This document shows positions 39,353 to 49,012 of a stretch of DNA of 64,000 nt, in pieces. The translations under genes were made by a program, and so were the position numbers. How positions within the stretch are numbered: position 1 is the first letter of the stretch; each line of letters opens with the position of its first letter. The notes beneath the pieces were generated by a model that saw only the letters and a program-made list of their open reading frames with translations, did not search any database and was not told the origin of the DNA. The stretch is from assembly GCF_029917005.1 (NCBI RefSeq), contig NZ_CP123967.1, positions 2,294,001 to 2,358,000 on the forward strand, read 5' to 3'. This DNA is from Tessaracoccus lacteus. GTDB taxonomy: Bacteria > Actinomycetota > Actinomycetes > Propionibacteriales > Propionibacteriaceae.

Positions 39353-40045
39353 ATGAGCGCTGCACCAGCGGTCACTACAGGCGGTCTCACCATGGACATC
39401 ACCCTCCCTAGCCTGCCGGCCAAGCCGAAGCTGCGTGGCTGGCTGCACCTCGGCATGGCCCCGCTGGTCTTCATCACGGGGCTGGTCTTCACCATCTTCG
39501 CGCCCACGCTCGACGCCAGGATCGGCTGCGGCGTCTACACACTGGCCGCCGTCCAGCTGTTCGGCACCAGCGCCGTCTACCACCGCGGCAACTGGTCGGT
39601 CCGCGCGCTCGGCATCTTACGACGCGTCGACCACTCGAACATCTTCATCTTCATCGCGGGTACCTACACGCCGCTCGCCCTGACGATGCTGACCGGCCCG
39701 TCGCGCTGGAGCCTGCTCATCCTGATCTGGTCCATCGCGCTGCTCGGCGTCGCGTTCCGCATCGTCTGGCTCAGCGCCCCACGCTGGCTCTACACCATGC
39801 TGTACGTCGCGATGGGGTGGGCGGCGCTGGGTTGGTTGCATCAGTTCTGGGCAGCGGGCGGCCCGGCCGTCGTCGTTCTGCTGCTGGCGGGCGGGCTCGT
39901 ATACTCCCTGGGCGCCGTCGCGTACGCCACCAAGAGACCGGCCCTGTCCCCGACCTGGTTCGGGTTCCACGAGGTCTTCCACTCCTGCACCATCGTCGCC
40001 GCCGTCCTCCACGCCGTGGCGATCGGGCTGGCAGTCTTCGGCTGA
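39353..40045 (+). CDS. Hemolysin III family (PAQR-like) membrane protein, 230 aa
   Basis: Seven membrane segments and the zinc-site residues of the PAQR/HlyIII family are present: TSAVYHRGNWSV, RRVDHSNIFIFIAGTYTPLA with His and Asp, and the last GFHEVFHSCTIVAAVLHAVA with HxxxH. Bacterial members may act as zinc-dependent lipid hydrolases; the hemolysin name is historical. Met14 (MDITLPSLP) is an alternative start. The upstream repeat suggests regulated expression. Confidence 0.9.
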   Translation: MSAAPAVTTGGLTMDITLPSLPAKPKLRGWLHLGMAPLVFITGLVFTIFAPTLDARIGCGVYTLAAVQLFGTSAVYHRGNWSVRALGILRRVDHSNIFIFIAGTYTPLALTMLTGPSRWSLLILIWSIALLGVAFRIVWLSAPRWLYTMLYVAMGWAALGWLHQFWAAGGPAVVVLLLAGGLVYSLGAVAYATKRPALSPTWFGFHEVFHSCTIVAAVLHAVAIGLAVFG

Positions 40046-40142
40046 GCCCGGGCCACCTGCGGAGACGTTGCTGCCCTTGTGTACGGTTGGTCATCGCGTC
40101 ACCCGTGACGCCCTCCCGCCGCCCACACGGAACTGACTGCGC

Positions 40143-40562
40143 ATGATCAACGGCCTTGGATTCGAACTGCACCGCCTCGTCTGGACCATCGAGATGAAGG
40201 CGAACGCGCTGCTCCAGCCGTACGGTCTGACGTACACCCAGTTCCGGATCCTCCGGACGATCGCGACGAAGGGGCCCATCGCCGGCAAAGACCTCGCCAG
40301 CGCGCTGCTGGTGACGCCGTCGTCGATGTCGAAGTCCGTCAGCCGCCTCACCGCTGCGGGCTACGTCGAGGACACCCAGCCGGCAGGTGTGGGCAACATC
40401 CAGCGTCTCGAGCTGACCGACGAGGGCCGTGACATCCTGGAGCCCCTCGCGGAGGCCCTCGACGACACGCTGGAGGACGTGTGCCGCGTCGTCGGCCTCG
40501 ACCCGGCGACGATCGGCGCCTCGATGGCGAGCATGGTCAAGGAGATCCGCCGCCGCGGCTGA
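40143..40562 (+). CDS. MarR-family transcriptional regulator, 139 aa
   Basis: A winged helix-turn-helix is seen: LTYTQFRILRTIATKGPIAG, KDLASALLVTPSSMSKSVSR, LTAAGYVEDTQPAG, then LTDEGRDILEPLAEALDDTL. There is no redox Cys at the OhrR position. The C-terminal helix has one Cys (LEDVCRVVG). It follows the hemolysin III gene by 97 nt on the same strand and could control that gene or itself. Confidence 0.88.
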   Translation: MINGLGFELHRLVWTIEMKANALLQPYGLTYTQFRILRTIATKGPIAGKDLASALLVTPSSMSKSVSRLTAAGYVEDTQPAGVGNIQRLELTDEGRDILEPLAEALDDTLEDVCRVVGLDPATIGASMASMVKEIRRRG

Positions 40563-40727
40563 GGGCCAAGGCGACAATCAAGTTACAACCGTGCAATTCC
40601 CTCTTCCGATGCGCGCCCGGCGGGGTTAGTCTCCCTGCATGGAGAGACGCTCCATCCCAGCCACCACGACCCCCTGACCCACTTGTTCGGGGGCTGTGCG
40701 AGAGCCGCCCCCGCGAAGGGAGCGAAA

Positions 40728-42059
40728 GTGCTCAACGTGTCCGATCAGGCTTCTTCCCCAGCCGTCATCCCCGCCGACCAGGCCATCCGCACCTACGTCG
40801 TCGACACCTCGGTCCTGCTGTCAGATCCGCGCGCGATGCTCCGCTTTGCCGAGCACAACGTGGTGCTGCCAATCGTGGTGATCACGGAGCTGGAGGCCAA
40901 GCGGCACCACCCGGAGCTGGGCTTCTTCGCCCGGTCGGCGCTGCGCCTGCTCGACGACCTGCGCGTCGAGCACGGGAGGCTCGACACCCCGCTCCCCATC
41001 AACGACCAGGGCGGCAACCTGCGGGTGGAGCTCAACCACAGCGACCAGTCCTCGCTCCCCGTCGGCTTCCGGCTCGGTGACAACGACACCCGCATCCTCG
41101 CCGTCGCGCTCAACTATGCGAACGAGGGACACGACGTCGTGCTCGTCTCGAAGGACGTGCCGCTGCGCGTCAAGGCCGCCGCCGTCGGACTCGCCGCCGA
41201 GGAGTACCGCAACGAGCTCCCCGCCCACGCGGGCTACACGGGCATGGCCGAGGTGGACGTCGCCGCCGACGATGTGGAAGCCCTCTACTCGGGCGAGACC
41301 GTCACGCTCGACCAGCAGATCACCGTCAACTCCGGGGTCGTGCTCCGCGCCCCCGCCTCCAGCGCACTCGGCCGCCGGCACGCCGACGGCACGGTCCACG
41401 CCATCCGCCAGGATCGCGAGGTCTTCGGGCTGCGGGGCCGCTCAGCCGAGCAGCGCGTGGCGCTCGACGTCCTGATGGACGACTCAGTCGGCATCGTCTC
41501 GCTCGGCGGCCGCGCGGGCACCGGCAAGTCTGCGCTCGCGCTGTGCGCCGGCCTAGAGGCCACGCTCGAGCAGCACAAGTACACCAAGGTGATGGTGTTC
41601 CGCCCGCTCTACCCCGTCGGCGGCCAGGACCTCGGCTTCCTGCCCGGCAGCGCGGACGAGAAGATGATGCCGTGGGGCGAGGCGGTCTTCGACACGTTGT
41701 CGGCCGTGACCAACAAGTACGTCATCGATGAGTTGGTCGCCCAGGACATGATCGAGGTGCTCCCGCTGACTCACATCCGCGGGCGCTCGCTGCACGACGC
41801 GTTCGTGATCGTCGACGAGGCCCAGTCGCTCGAGCGCAACGTGCTGCTGACGGTGCTCTCCCGGATCGGGCAGAACTCGCGCGTCGTCCTGACGCACGAC
41901 GTCGCCCAGCGCGACAACCTTCGCGTCGGCCGGCATGACGGCATCGTCGCCGTGATCGAGAAGCTGAAGGGCAACCCGCTGTTCGCGCACGTCACGCTCA
42001 CGAGGTCCGAGCGCTCCCCCATCGCGGCACTTGTCACCGACCTGCTCGAGGAGGTCTGA
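40728..42059 (+). CDS. phoH2: PIN-PhoH fusion ATPase/ribonuclease (PhoH2), 443 aa
   Basis: The N-terminal PIN domain (about 20-160) has [34 protein letters not shown] and [13 protein letters not shown], with the acidic nuclease residues. The PhoH ATPase follows: Walker [21 protein letters not shown] and Walker [21 protein letters not shown]. PhoH2 proteins unwind and cut RNA and occur in many actinobacteria. I chose GTG 40728, preceded by GAAGGGAG. Confidence 0.92.
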   Translation: MLNVSDQASSPAVIPADQAIRTYVVDTSVLLSDPRAMLRFAEHNVVLPIVVITELEAKRHHPELGFFARSALRLLDDLRVEHGRLDTPLPINDQGGNLRVELNHSDQSSLPVGFRLGDNDTRILAVALNYANEGHDVVLVSKDVPLRVKAAAVGLAAEEYRNELPAHAGYTGMAEVDVAADDVEALYSGETVTLDQQITVNSGVVLRAPASSALGRRHADGTVHAIRQDREVFGLRGRSAEQRVALDVLMDDSVGIVSLGGRAGTGKSALALCAGLEATLEQHKYTKVMVFRPLYPVGGQDLGFLPGSADEKMMPWGEAVFDTLSAVTNKYVIDELVAQDMIEVLPLTHIRGRSLHDAFVIVDEAQSLERNVLLTVLSRIGQNSRVVLTHDVAQRDNLRVGRHDGIVAVIEKLKGNPLFAHVTLTRSERSPIAALVTDLLEEV

Positions 42060-42071
42060 CCCCGTTGCGCG

Positions 42072-44081
42072 TCAGACGCGTGACCAGAGCGGGGTTTTGA
42101 GTTCGTTGTAGTCGTCGACGGGGTCGAAGCAGACCGTGCCGCGGCACACGTAGACGAGGCCGTCGACGCGGCCCTCCAGGTGTGTGCCGAAGCCCGCGGT
42201 GCCCTCAGCGGCCGTCAGGACGGCCGACCCCGCGGGCACCAGCCGCCACGACGCGCGCGCCAGCTCGGCGAACGGGTCGGCGGAGACGACGACCGCGACG
42301 GCCGGCTTCAGCCCGCGGCGGGCCTCGTCGGTGATGAACAGGTCGGCCAGCGCCGCACCGGCGAAGCGCGGCGTCTCGGCGACGACAGCCCACGTGGTGC
42401 GGGCCGCCACGTCGGCGCGGGCCGCGAGGTCCGGGCGCTCCGCCAGCAGCGCGACCGACCGCAGCGCAGCGATGAGTGCGGACGTGCCCGACGGTGTGAC
42501 GTTGTCCGTGAGCGAGCGCGGGCGGTCGAACAGTCCGGTGTCGACGGCGTCGTAGAACCCGCCGTCGGGGTGAGAGAAGATCTCGACGGCGCGGTCGACG
42601 AGGGCCTCGGCGCGGCGCAGCCACTGCGGGTCCCCCGTGGCGGACGCGAGCCCGGCGAAGGCCTCTGCGACGGCCCCGAAGTCCTCGGCTCCACCCAGGG
42701 TCGAGTCGGCGACGCCCTCGTGCGACGAGCGGCGCAGGTCGCCGTCGACGAGGTGGACCGCGACGAGGTGCTCGGCGGCGCGCAGCGCAAGCTCGAGCCA
42801 GCCGGGCTCGTTGAAGACCAGGGCGCCCTGCACGAGCGAGCTGATCGCCCAGCCGTTCCAGGCGGAGACGACGAGCTGGTCGGCGGCGGGGCGGAAGCGG
42901 GTCTCGCGCTCGGCGAGCAGGGTCTCGGTGACCTGCTGCAGCTTGGCGAAGTCGGGACGGCCGCGCAGCTGCAGCGTCGACAGGCCGTCGTCGAACGTGC
43001 CGCCGGCGGTCACGTGGAAGGCCGTGGCGGCCCAGTCGCCGAGCTCTTTGCCGAGCGCGTCGTCGAGCAGCTCGGGGTTCCACAGGTAGAAGATGCCCTC
43101 GTGCACGGCGCCGCGGATGTCGCACGAGTCGGCGTCGAGGCCTGCGATGAAGGCGCCCTCCTCGCTGACCATCTCGCGCTCCAGCCACTCGACGATGCCG
43201 TAGGCGGTGCGCTCGAGAAGCGCCCGCAGGCCGGAGTCGTGGTCGGCCGTGCGACGCCAGCCACGCACGTAGGTGCCGAGCAGGAGGGCGTTGTCGTAGA
43301 GCATCTTCTCGAAGTGCGGCACCACCCAGCCGGCGTCGACGGCGTAGCGGTGGAACCCTCCGCCAACCTGGTCGTAGATCCCGCCGCGGGCCATGTGCTC
43401 CAGCGTCCGCTGGGCCAGCTCGAGCGTGCGGGGGTCGCCCTTGACGAGCAGCGCGTCGAGCAGCGTCGGCGCGGGGAACTTCGGCGAGGTGCCGAACCCG
43501 CCGTGGATGAGGTCGAAGGTCGCCTCGACAGAGTCGACGGCGACGCGCAGGTCGGGGGCCTGCTCGGCGTGGGCGGTCGCGCTGGAGGTGATGGCAGCCA
43601 CGACGGCGTCGGCCGTCTCTGCCAGAGAGTCGCGCTGGGTCGCCCAGGCGCCAGCCAGCGCCTCCAGCACATCGCGGAACGCCGGCAGGCCGTCGGAGGC
43701 GGTCGGCGGGAAGTAGGTGCCGGTGAAGAACGGGCGGCCGTCGGGCGTGAGGAAGGCGGTCATGGGCCAGCCGCCGGCGCCGTTGTTCATCGCCTGCGTT
43801 GCCGTCATGAACACCGCGTCCAGGTCGGGGCGCTGCTGACGGTCGACCTTGATGGCCACGTAGTTCTCGTTGATGTACTGCGCGATCGCGTAGTCGTCGA
43901 AGGACTCGGCGCTCATCACGTGGCACCAGTGGCACGACGCGTAGCCGACGCTGAGCAGGATCGGACGGTCCAGCTCGACGGCGCTGGCGAGCGCCTCGTC
44001 AGACCACTCCCACCAGTCGATGGCCTGGCTCGCGTGCTGGCGAAGGTAGTCGCTGGTGGAGGCGCTGAGGCGATTGGTCAT
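42072..44081 (-). CDS. DUF255 thioredoxin-like / YyaL family protein, 669 aa
   Basis: The N-terminal 160 residues are the DUF255 thioredoxin fold: RPILLSVGYASCHWCHVMSA holds the CxxC-like CHWC, and NGAGGWPMTAFLTPDGRPFF the cis-Pro region. The remaining 500 residues are an (alpha/alpha)6 barrel related to epimerases: GGGFHRYAVDAGWVVPHFEK, DADSCDIRGAVHEGIFYLW, NGWAISSLVQGALVF. The family is conserved from bacteria to human SPATA20 without established activity. Start ATG 44081. Confidence 0.92.
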   Translation of the reverse strand: MTNRLSASTSDYLRQHASQAIDWWEWSDEALASAVELDRPILLSVGYASCHWCHVMSAESFDDYAIAQYINENYVAIKVDRQQRPDLDAVFMTATQAMNNGAGGWPMTAFLTPDGRPFFTGTYFPPTASDGLPAFRDVLEALAGAWATQRDSLAETADAVVAAITSSATAHAEQAPDLRVAVDSVEATFDLIHGGFGTSPKFPAPTLLDALLVKGDPRTLELAQRTLEHMARGGIYDQVGGGFHRYAVDAGWVVPHFEKMLYDNALLLGTYVRGWRRTADHDSGLRALLERTAYGIVEWLEREMVSEEGAFIAGLDADSCDIRGAVHEGIFYLWNPELLDDALGKELGDWAATAFHVTAGGTFDDGLSTLQLRGRPDFAKLQQVTETLLAERETRFRPAADQLVVSAWNGWAISSLVQGALVFNEPGWLELALRAAEHLVAVHLVDGDLRRSSHEGVADSTLGGAEDFGAVAEAFAGLASATGDPQWLRRAEALVDRAVEIFSHPDGGFYDAVDTGLFDRPRSLTDNVTPSGTSALIAALRSVALLAERPDLAARADVAARTTWAVVAETPRFAGAALADLFITDEARRGLKPAVAVVVSADPFAELARASWRLVPAGSAVLTAAEGTAGFGTHLEGRVDGLVYVCRGTVCFDPVDDYNELKTPLWSRV

Positions 44082-44153
44082 GAGAGACAGCCTAATCCGG
44101 CGCCGCGACGCGACCACATCCGGCCCGTTGACTTGCTCGGGCACACTGGATCC

Positions 44154-44762
44154 ATGAGCTACAGCCGTGCGTACGATCTGCCGGACTCCCGCGCGAAGCA
44201 GCGCCCGACGATCAGGCAGGCGATCCTGGTCGTCGGAGGGCTGCTGGCCGTCATGTGGGTCCTCGAGGGGATCGACTCTGTCGCGCTCAACGCACTCGAC
44301 TCCTACGGAATCGAGCCGCGCAAGCTCTCCGACCTGCCCAACATCCTGTGGTCCCCCTTCCTGCACTTCGGCTGGGCGCACCTGATCTCGAACTCGGTGC
44401 CGTTCCTGGTGCTCGGAGTCCTGACATATCTGTCAGGACGGGCGAACTTCTGGGCCGTCTCGTTCATCGCGACGGTGGCATCCGGCCTGACGGCGTGGTT
44501 CCTGTCCCCCGTGGGGTCCATCACCGCCGGCGCGTCGGGCGTCATCTTCGGCTACCTGACGTACCTGCTTGCCAGAGGCTTCTTCGCACGCAGCATCGTG
44601 CAGATCATGATCGCCGTGATCGTGTTCGTCGCCTACGGCAGCGTGCTGCTCGGCGTGATCCCCGGCGCCGAGGGCATCAGCTGGCAGGCGCACCTCGGCG
44701 GCGCCGTCGGCGGCGTCGTGGCCGCCTGGTGGTTGCACGGCCGGGAGCGGCGTCGCCGCTAG
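44154..44762 (+). CDS. Rhomboid-family intramembrane serine protease, 202 aa
   Basis: Six hydrophobic segments are present. The catalytic Ser lies in ITAGASGVIFGYLTYLLA (GxSG), the His in SWQAHLGGAVGGVVAAWW, and LHFGWAHLISNSVPFLVLG is the HxxxN helix-2 motif. Rhomboids cleave transmembrane substrates. The length fits the minimal bacterial form. Its stop codon overlaps that of the convergent mca gene by 2 nt. Confidence 0.93.
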   Translation: MSYSRAYDLPDSRAKQRPTIRQAILVVGGLLAVMWVLEGIDSVALNALDSYGIEPRKLSDLPNILWSPFLHFGWAHLISNSVPFLVLGVLTYLSGRANFWAVSFIATVASGLTAWFLSPVGSITAGASGVIFGYLTYLLARGFFARSIVQIMIAVIVFVAYGSVLLGVIPGAEGISWQAHLGGAVGGVVAAWWLHGRERRRR

Positions 44763-45655
44763 ATCATGAACTCCGGGACCAACGCGTCGGGGCGCAGCCC
44801 GGAGAAGAGGTCGTCCTCAGGAATCATGGTGGGCACCTTCGAGACCACGAGCTGGAAGTCCTCCGTCGGCCAGCCCGCCTGCTGGATCGCCAGCGGCACC
44901 GCGAACCACGGCCCGTCCGGATCCACCTGCGTCGCGTGCGCCCGCAGCGCGTCGTTGCGGACCTCGAAGTACTCGGCGCAGTGGATGAACGTCGTGACGC
45001 GGCCGTCGGCGAACGGGTCCTGGGAGCGGTGCGGGGCCTCGTAGTGCAGGCCTGCGGCGTGCATGGCCTCCTCGAGCATCTCGTCGCGTCGGCGGTGGAA
45101 TCCCGTGTGGTAGTACAGCTTGGCAGCCTGCCAGGGCGTGCCGTGCTCGGGCCACAGGTCGCCGTCGGCCGCCGCACTGAAGGCCTCGACGGTGATGCGG
45201 TTGCACATGACGTGGTCGGGGTGGGGGTAGCCGCCGTGCTCGTCGTAGGTGGTGACCACGTGCGGGCGGAAGTCCCGGATGACCTTCACGAGGCGGCCGG
45301 CCGCCACTGTGGGGTCCTGCAGCCCGAAGCAGCCCTCCGGGAGCGGAGGCAGCAGGTCCCCCTCCGGGAAGCCCGAGTCAACGAAACCGAGCCACACCTG
45401 CTCGATGCCGAGGATCTCGCGCGCCCTGGCCATCTCCGCGCGGCGGATCTCCGCGACGTTGTCCTCGATCTCCGGGCGGCCGGCCAGCTGCGGGTTCAGC
45501 ACCGAGCCGCGCTCGCCGCCCGTGCAGGTGGCGACCATCACCTCCACGCCCTCGGCCACGTACTTGGCCGTCGTCGCGGCGCCCTTGCTCGACTCGTCGT
45601 CGGGGTGCGCGTGCACGTGAAGCAGCCTGAGCTGGCGGGGCACGGAATCGGACAT
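44759..45655 (-). CDS. mca: Mycothiol S-conjugate amidase
   Basis: Mca cleaves mycothiol adducts of toxins to a mercapturate and GlcN-Ins, and marks a mycothiol-producing actinomycete. Zinc site motifs are LLHVHAHPDDESSKGAATTA and VVTTYDEHGGYPHPDHVMC; TCTGGERGSVLNPQL and WLGFVDSGFPEGDLLPPLPE are Mca-specific. RAHATQVDPDGPWFAVPLAI near the end distinguishes it from MshB. Length 298. The Mca / DUF4307 / GreA neighbourhood is conserved in actinobacteria. Confidence 0.95.
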   Translation of the reverse strand: MSDSVPRQLRLLHVHAHPDDESSKGAATTAKYVAEGVEVMVATCTGGERGSVLNPQLAGRPEIEDNVAEIRRAEMARAREILGIEQVWLGFVDSGFPEGDLLPPLPEGCFGLQDPTVAAGRLVKVIRDFRPHVVTTYDEHGGYPHPDHVMCNRITVEAFSAAADGDLWPEHGTPWQAAKLYYHTGFHRRRDEMLEEAMHAAGLHYEAPHRSQDPFADGRVTTFIHCAEYFEVRNDALRAHATQVDPDGPWFAVPLAIQQAGWPTEDFQLVVSKVPTMIPEDDLFSGLRPDALVPEFMI

Positions 45656-45735
45656 GGTGGGTATTCTGCCGCGCCCGCGCCCACGATGCCCGGGAATCTC
45701 AGGGCCCCGGCGGAAACTCAGGGCACAATGGAGCG

Positions 45736-46134
45736 GTGACGACAGACGAAGCCCGCATCCAGGCGAGGTACCCGAAGCGATCCCCCACCGACTACGTACT
45801 TGGCGGCCTCGCATCCGTGGCCGTGCTGGGCGCGATCGCGATGGTGGTCGTGGCGGGCGTCGAGCAGTCGAACCCCGACGTGGTCGGCATGGTGCGCAGC
45901 TTCGACGTGCCCAGCGCGACGCAGGTCACCACGGAGATCGTCGTGCAGCGCAAGGACCCCTCGACCCCGGTCGTGTGCGAGCTGTACGCGCAGGCCAAGT
46001 CGTACGAGACCGTCGGCGAGGCCTCGGTCGACATCCCGGCCGGCGTCGACAAGCTGACCACCGTCATCGTCGACGTGAAGACCATGCGCGAGGCCACGGC
46101 GATCAGCATCGACCACTGCCGTGTGGCTGGCTGA
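45736..46134 (+). CDS. DUF4307 membrane protein, 132 aa
   Basis: A short cytoplasmic start (MTTDEARIQARYPKRSPTDY) is followed by one membrane helix (VLGGLASVAVLGAIAMVVVA) and an outer domain with MVRSFDVPSATQVTTEIVVQ and a pair of Cys (VVCELYAQ, DHCRVAG). This is the DUF4307 pattern, characteristically between mca and greA in actinobacteria. The role is unknown. It lies 13 nt before greA, so probably co-transcribed. Confidence 0.85.
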   Translation: MTTDEARIQARYPKRSPTDYVLGGLASVAVLGAIAMVVVAGVEQSNPDVVGMVRSFDVPSATQVTTEIVVQRKDPSTPVVCELYAQAKSYETVGEASVDIPAGVDKLTTVIVDVKTMREATAISIDHCRVAG

Positions 46135-46146
46135 TAGGCTCAGGGA

Positions 46147-46650
46147 ATGTCCGAATCTTCTTCCAATGTGGTGTGGCTCACGCAGGAGGCCTACGACAAG
46201 CTCGAGGCTGAACTGACGGAGCTGAAGACCGTGGGGCGCCCCGACGTGAGCTCCCGCATCGCGCAGGCGCGCGAGGAGGGCGACCTCTCCGAGAACGGCG
46301 GCTACCACGCCGCCCGCGAGGAGCAGGGCCAGATGGAGGGCCGCATCCGCCAGCTGGAGGACCTGCTGCGCCGCGCCCAGGTCGGCCAGGCCACCGGGTC
46401 CAGCGATGAGGTTGCGCCCGGCAAGCTGATCACCGTCGCGTTCGATGGCGACGAGGACGACACCGACACGTTCCTGCTCGGCTCCCGCGAGGTGCTGGCC
46501 ACCGACTCCAGCGTCGACTACTCCGTCTACTCCCCGCAGTCCCCGCTCGGCTCCGCCGTGCTAGGCGCGAAGATCGGCGACGAGGTCCGCTACACGGCGC
46601 CGACGGGCCGCGAGATCATGGTCGTCGTGACCAAGGTCGACACCCTCTGA
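46147..46650 (+). CDS. greA: Transcription elongation factor GreA
   Basis: The N-terminal coiled coil (about 10-85) has [20 protein letters not shown] and [20 protein letters not shown]; the DLSENGGY tip carries the acidic residues that enter the RNA polymerase secondary channel. The C-terminal FKBP-like domain ends [19 protein letters not shown]. GreA stimulates transcript cleavage in backtracked complexes. A hairpin terminator follows 24 nt downstream. Confidence 0.97.
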   Translation: MSESSSNVVWLTQEAYDKLEAELTELKTVGRPDVSSRIAQAREEGDLSENGGYHAAREEQGQMEGRIRQLEDLLRRAQVGQATGSSDEVAPGKLITVAFDGDEDDTDTFLLGSREVLATDSSVDYSVYSPQSPLGSAVLGAKIGDEVRYTAPTGREIMVVVTKVDTL

Positions 46651-46673
46651 CACACGACCCACTAGACAGCAGA

Positions 46674-46703
46674 GCGGCCCGCCTCCATCAGGAGGCGGGC
46701 CGC
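46674..46703 (+). terminator. Hairpin terminator after greA
   Basis: GCGGCCCGCCTCC and GGAGGCGGGCCGC form a perfect 13-bp stem with loop ATCA. It lies between the convergent greA and DUF2089 genes and can serve both. Confidence 0.85.
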
Positions 46704-46720
46704 CGTGTCGTCCGGGCGGT

Positions 46721-47164
46721 TCAGGCGAGCAGCTGGGCCGCGACCTCGGGCGAGATCTCGCCGCGGGCAACGCGGGCGAGGATCTGCTGCTCGGGGGTCT
46801 CGGCGACGACGTGTTCGTCGCCGTACTCGCTGGGCTCCCTGTCTGCCACGGGAGGCTCGTCGGCCAGCTCGGCGGCCGACCCCGCCGGGGTGAGGCCGAG
46901 CTTGACGAGCACCGCGTCGAGGCGTGCGCGCGCCGTCGGGTAGGAGACCTGGAGGAACTTCTCCACCTCGCGCAGGTTGCCCCGCGAAGAGAGGAAGACC
47001 TTCAGCAGGTCGAGGTCAGCCTCGCTAAGGGCGCAGAACTCGCAGCTGGCAAACTCGCCGGCGATCTGCGTGCCGCACTTCAGGCAGCCCTTGCTGGTGG
47101 TGACCAGGTTGTCGCCGCAGACGGGGCAGTCGGCAGGCGCGTGGTACAGCTTCCGGGTGTCCAT
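46721..47164 (-). CDS. DUF2089 zinc-ribbon / HTH protein, 147 aa
   Basis: Two Cys pairs ([10 protein letters not shown] and GCLKCGTQ) form a zinc ribbon, with a third [12 protein letters not shown] helix-turn-helix-like segment [20 protein letters not shown] and [11 protein letters not shown] follows. This is the DUF2089 pattern. The C-terminal [20 protein letters not shown] is a SHOCT-like short helical motif. It ends 3 nt before the next gene begins and is probably a regulator acting with the downstream gene. Confidence 0.87.
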   Translation of the reverse strand: MDTRKLYHAPADCPVCGDNLVTTSKGCLKCGTQIAGEFASCEFCALSEADLDLLKVFLSSRGNLREVEKFLQVSYPTARARLDAVLVKLGLTPAGSAAELADEPPVADREPSEYGDEHVVAETPEQQILARVARGEISPEVAAQLLA

Positions 47165-47166
47165 TC

Positions 47167-47970
47167 TCAGTCCTCCACGCTCTTGATGGTCGCCATGCCC
47201 ATGACGACGGCGACGTCGAGCCGCGCCGAGCCGTTGCCGACGATGAACTCGTCGACCTTCTCGTTGCCGTCGGGCCAGCTGATGCGCCCCAGTCGGGCCT
47301 CGCCGCGGATGGCGACGTTGGCTCCCTTCGTCAGGGTGACGTTGAGGGTGCCGGACTCCACCTTCAGTCGCGAGCGGCCGAGCTGGATGGGGCCCTCGAC
47401 GTGGACGCCACCGGCCTGGCTGAGGAGGTCCTCGATCTCCTGCACGTCGTCGAGGTCGGCGCCGCCGGCGGTGACGCGGATGCGGCCGAGACGGGGCACG
47501 CCGCCGGTGCGGAGCGACCCCGTCGTGACCTCGGCGTCGACGATCAGCCGCGGGTTGACGCGGACGACGAGCTCCTTGCCGAGGCCGATGTCGCGCAGGT
47601 CGTCGAGGCTGCGCGGGGGACGGATGACGGAGAAGCCGCGCAGGGTGGGGCCGATCTCCTCGGTGGATGTGACCTCCATCACGGTGCCGACGCGGCGTAG
47701 CGCGTGCGGGCCGTCGATGCTCAGGGTGGTGACCGACGGGTCGCCCTCGATCCGGACGCGACGCCCTACGGCTGTGACGGAGACGCGGGAGAGGCCGCCC
47801 GCCTGGGGGCCTCCCTTGGTGGTGGTGTCCTGTTCGGAGGATCCGGTGGTTGCGGAGCCGGCACCCGCGGCGGCCTGCTTCGCGGCCTCGATGCGTCGGC
47901 CCGCCTCGGCGGCGTCGATGCGTCCGGCGGCCAGATCGTCGAGGATCGGGCCAAGATCAGCGTTGCTCAT
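47167..47970 (-). CDS. DUF4097-like beta-helix protein with SHOCT-like N-terminus, 267 aa
   Basis: The first 30 residues ([20 protein letters not shown]) form the same short helical motif that ends the DUF2089 protein. A linker (30-60) precedes repetitive beta-strand sequence ([60 protein letters not shown]), typical of the DUF4097 adhesin-like beta-helix family. No signal peptide is seen. Stop and next start are 2 nt apart, so it is in one operon with the DUF2089 gene. Confidence 0.75.
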   Translation of the reverse strand: MSNADLGPILDDLAAGRIDAAEAGRRIEAAKQAAAGAGSATTGSSEQDTTTKGGPQAGGLSRVSVTAVGRRVRIEGDPSVTTLSIDGPHALRRVGTVMEVTSTEEIGPTLRGFSVIRPPRSLDDLRDIGLGKELVVRVNPRLIVDAEVTTGSLRTGGVPRLGRIRVTAGGADLDDVQEIEDLLSQAGGVHVEGPIQLGRSRLKVESGTLNVTLTKGANVAIRGEARLGRISWPDGNEKVDEFIVGNGSARLDVAVVMGMATIKSVED

Positions 47971-48076
47971 ACAGGAAATGATAAACCTGCTTTCCACTCT
48001 GGCAAATAGGGGTTTCACCTTATCTATCCCCCGGTTGGGCGACCTGCGAGCCAACTGGGTCTGGCACACTCGTGCC

Positions 48077-48772
48077 ATGCCGCGTCCGCTGTCCGAGCTC
48101 GTCGCCCCCGACTGGGCCGAGGCCCTCGCACCCGTCGAGGGCCACATCACCGCCATGGGGAACTTCCTCCGCCAGGAGATCCACGAGGGGCACACCTACC
48201 TTCCGGCCGCCGACAACATCCTGCGGGCCTTCACCCTGCCGCTTGCCGACGTGAAGGTCCTGATCCTGGGGCAGGACCCCTACCCGACGCCCGGGCACCC
48301 CGTCGGGCTGTCCTTCTCGGTCGCGCCGGACGTGCGACCGCTGCCCGGCAGCCTGAAGAACATCTACCGCGAGCTCGAGACCGATCTGGGAATCCCGCAG
48401 GCCGCCCACGGCGACCTGACCTCCTGGTTCAACCAGGGCGTGTTACTGCTGAACAGAGTGCTGACCGTGCGGCCGGGGGCCCCCGCCTCGCACCGCGGGA
48501 AGGGCTGGGAGCAGGTCACCGCCCGGGCCGTCGAGGCGCTCGCGCAGCGCGGCGGCCCGCTCGTGGCGATCTTGTGGGGCCGCGACGCCCAGAGCGCCGC
48601 GCCGATGCTGGGCGAGGTGCCCGTGATCGCGTCGGCTCACCCGTCGCCGCTGTCCGCACGGTCGGGTTTCTACGGCTCGCGGCCGTTCAGCCGCGCCAAC
48701 GCGCTGCTGGAGCAGCAGGGCGGCTCCCCGATCGACTGGACCTTGCCCGCGGATGCGACACTGGTTTCATGA
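48077..48772 (+). CDS. ung: Uracil-DNA glycosylase, family 1
   Basis: Ung removes uracil from DNA. The catalytic water-activating loop is [20 protein letters not shown], the uracil-binding region [20 protein letters not shown], and the DNA-minor-groove loop [20 protein letters not shown]. Length 231. The ATG is at 48077. The stop overlaps the next start (ATGA). Confidence 0.97.
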   Translation: MPRPLSELVAPDWAEALAPVEGHITAMGNFLRQEIHEGHTYLPAADNILRAFTLPLADVKVLILGQDPYPTPGHPVGLSFSVAPDVRPLPGSLKNIYRELETDLGIPQAAHGDLTSWFNQGVLLLNRVLTVRPGAPASHRGKGWEQVTARAVEALAQRGGPLVAILWGRDAQSAAPMLGEVPVIASAHPSPLSARSGFYGSRPFSRANALLEQQGGSPIDWTLPADATLVS

Positions 48773-48975
48773 CCGAGCCCACCGGACCGCAGCCCGCCGA
48801 CGAGCAGCCGAAGGCCACCCAGGCCCAGGAGACCGACGACGCGTCCGTGCCCGCCAGCATCTTCACCAAGCGGGAAGTGCCGACCAGGACGCGACGCATG
48901 CTGTGGGCTGTCGGATTCGCCGTCGGCGCCGGCTACGTCCTCTACGGCCTGTGGGGGATGTTCACCGCAGGCTGA
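48769..48975 (+). CDS. Small single-helix membrane protein, 68 aa
   Basis: A polar N-terminal half ([20 protein letters not shown]) precedes one membrane helix, [20 protein letters not shown]. The ATGA overlap with ung indicates translational coupling. I do not recognise a family. The position directly after ung suggests co-expression only. Confidence 0.7.
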   Translation: MTEPTGPQPADEQPKATQAQETDDASVPASIFTKREVPTRTRRMLWAVGFAVGAGYVLYGLWGMFTAG

Positions 48976-49012
48976 GGCGTTCCCGGGCCTCCGCGGGGTA
49001 GCGTTGGACGGC

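Noticed and set aside
40563-40727. Structured leader or riboswitch upstream of phoH2
   Set aside because: A CCCCC..GGGGG hairpin is present, but no known riboswitch pattern could be matched by eye.
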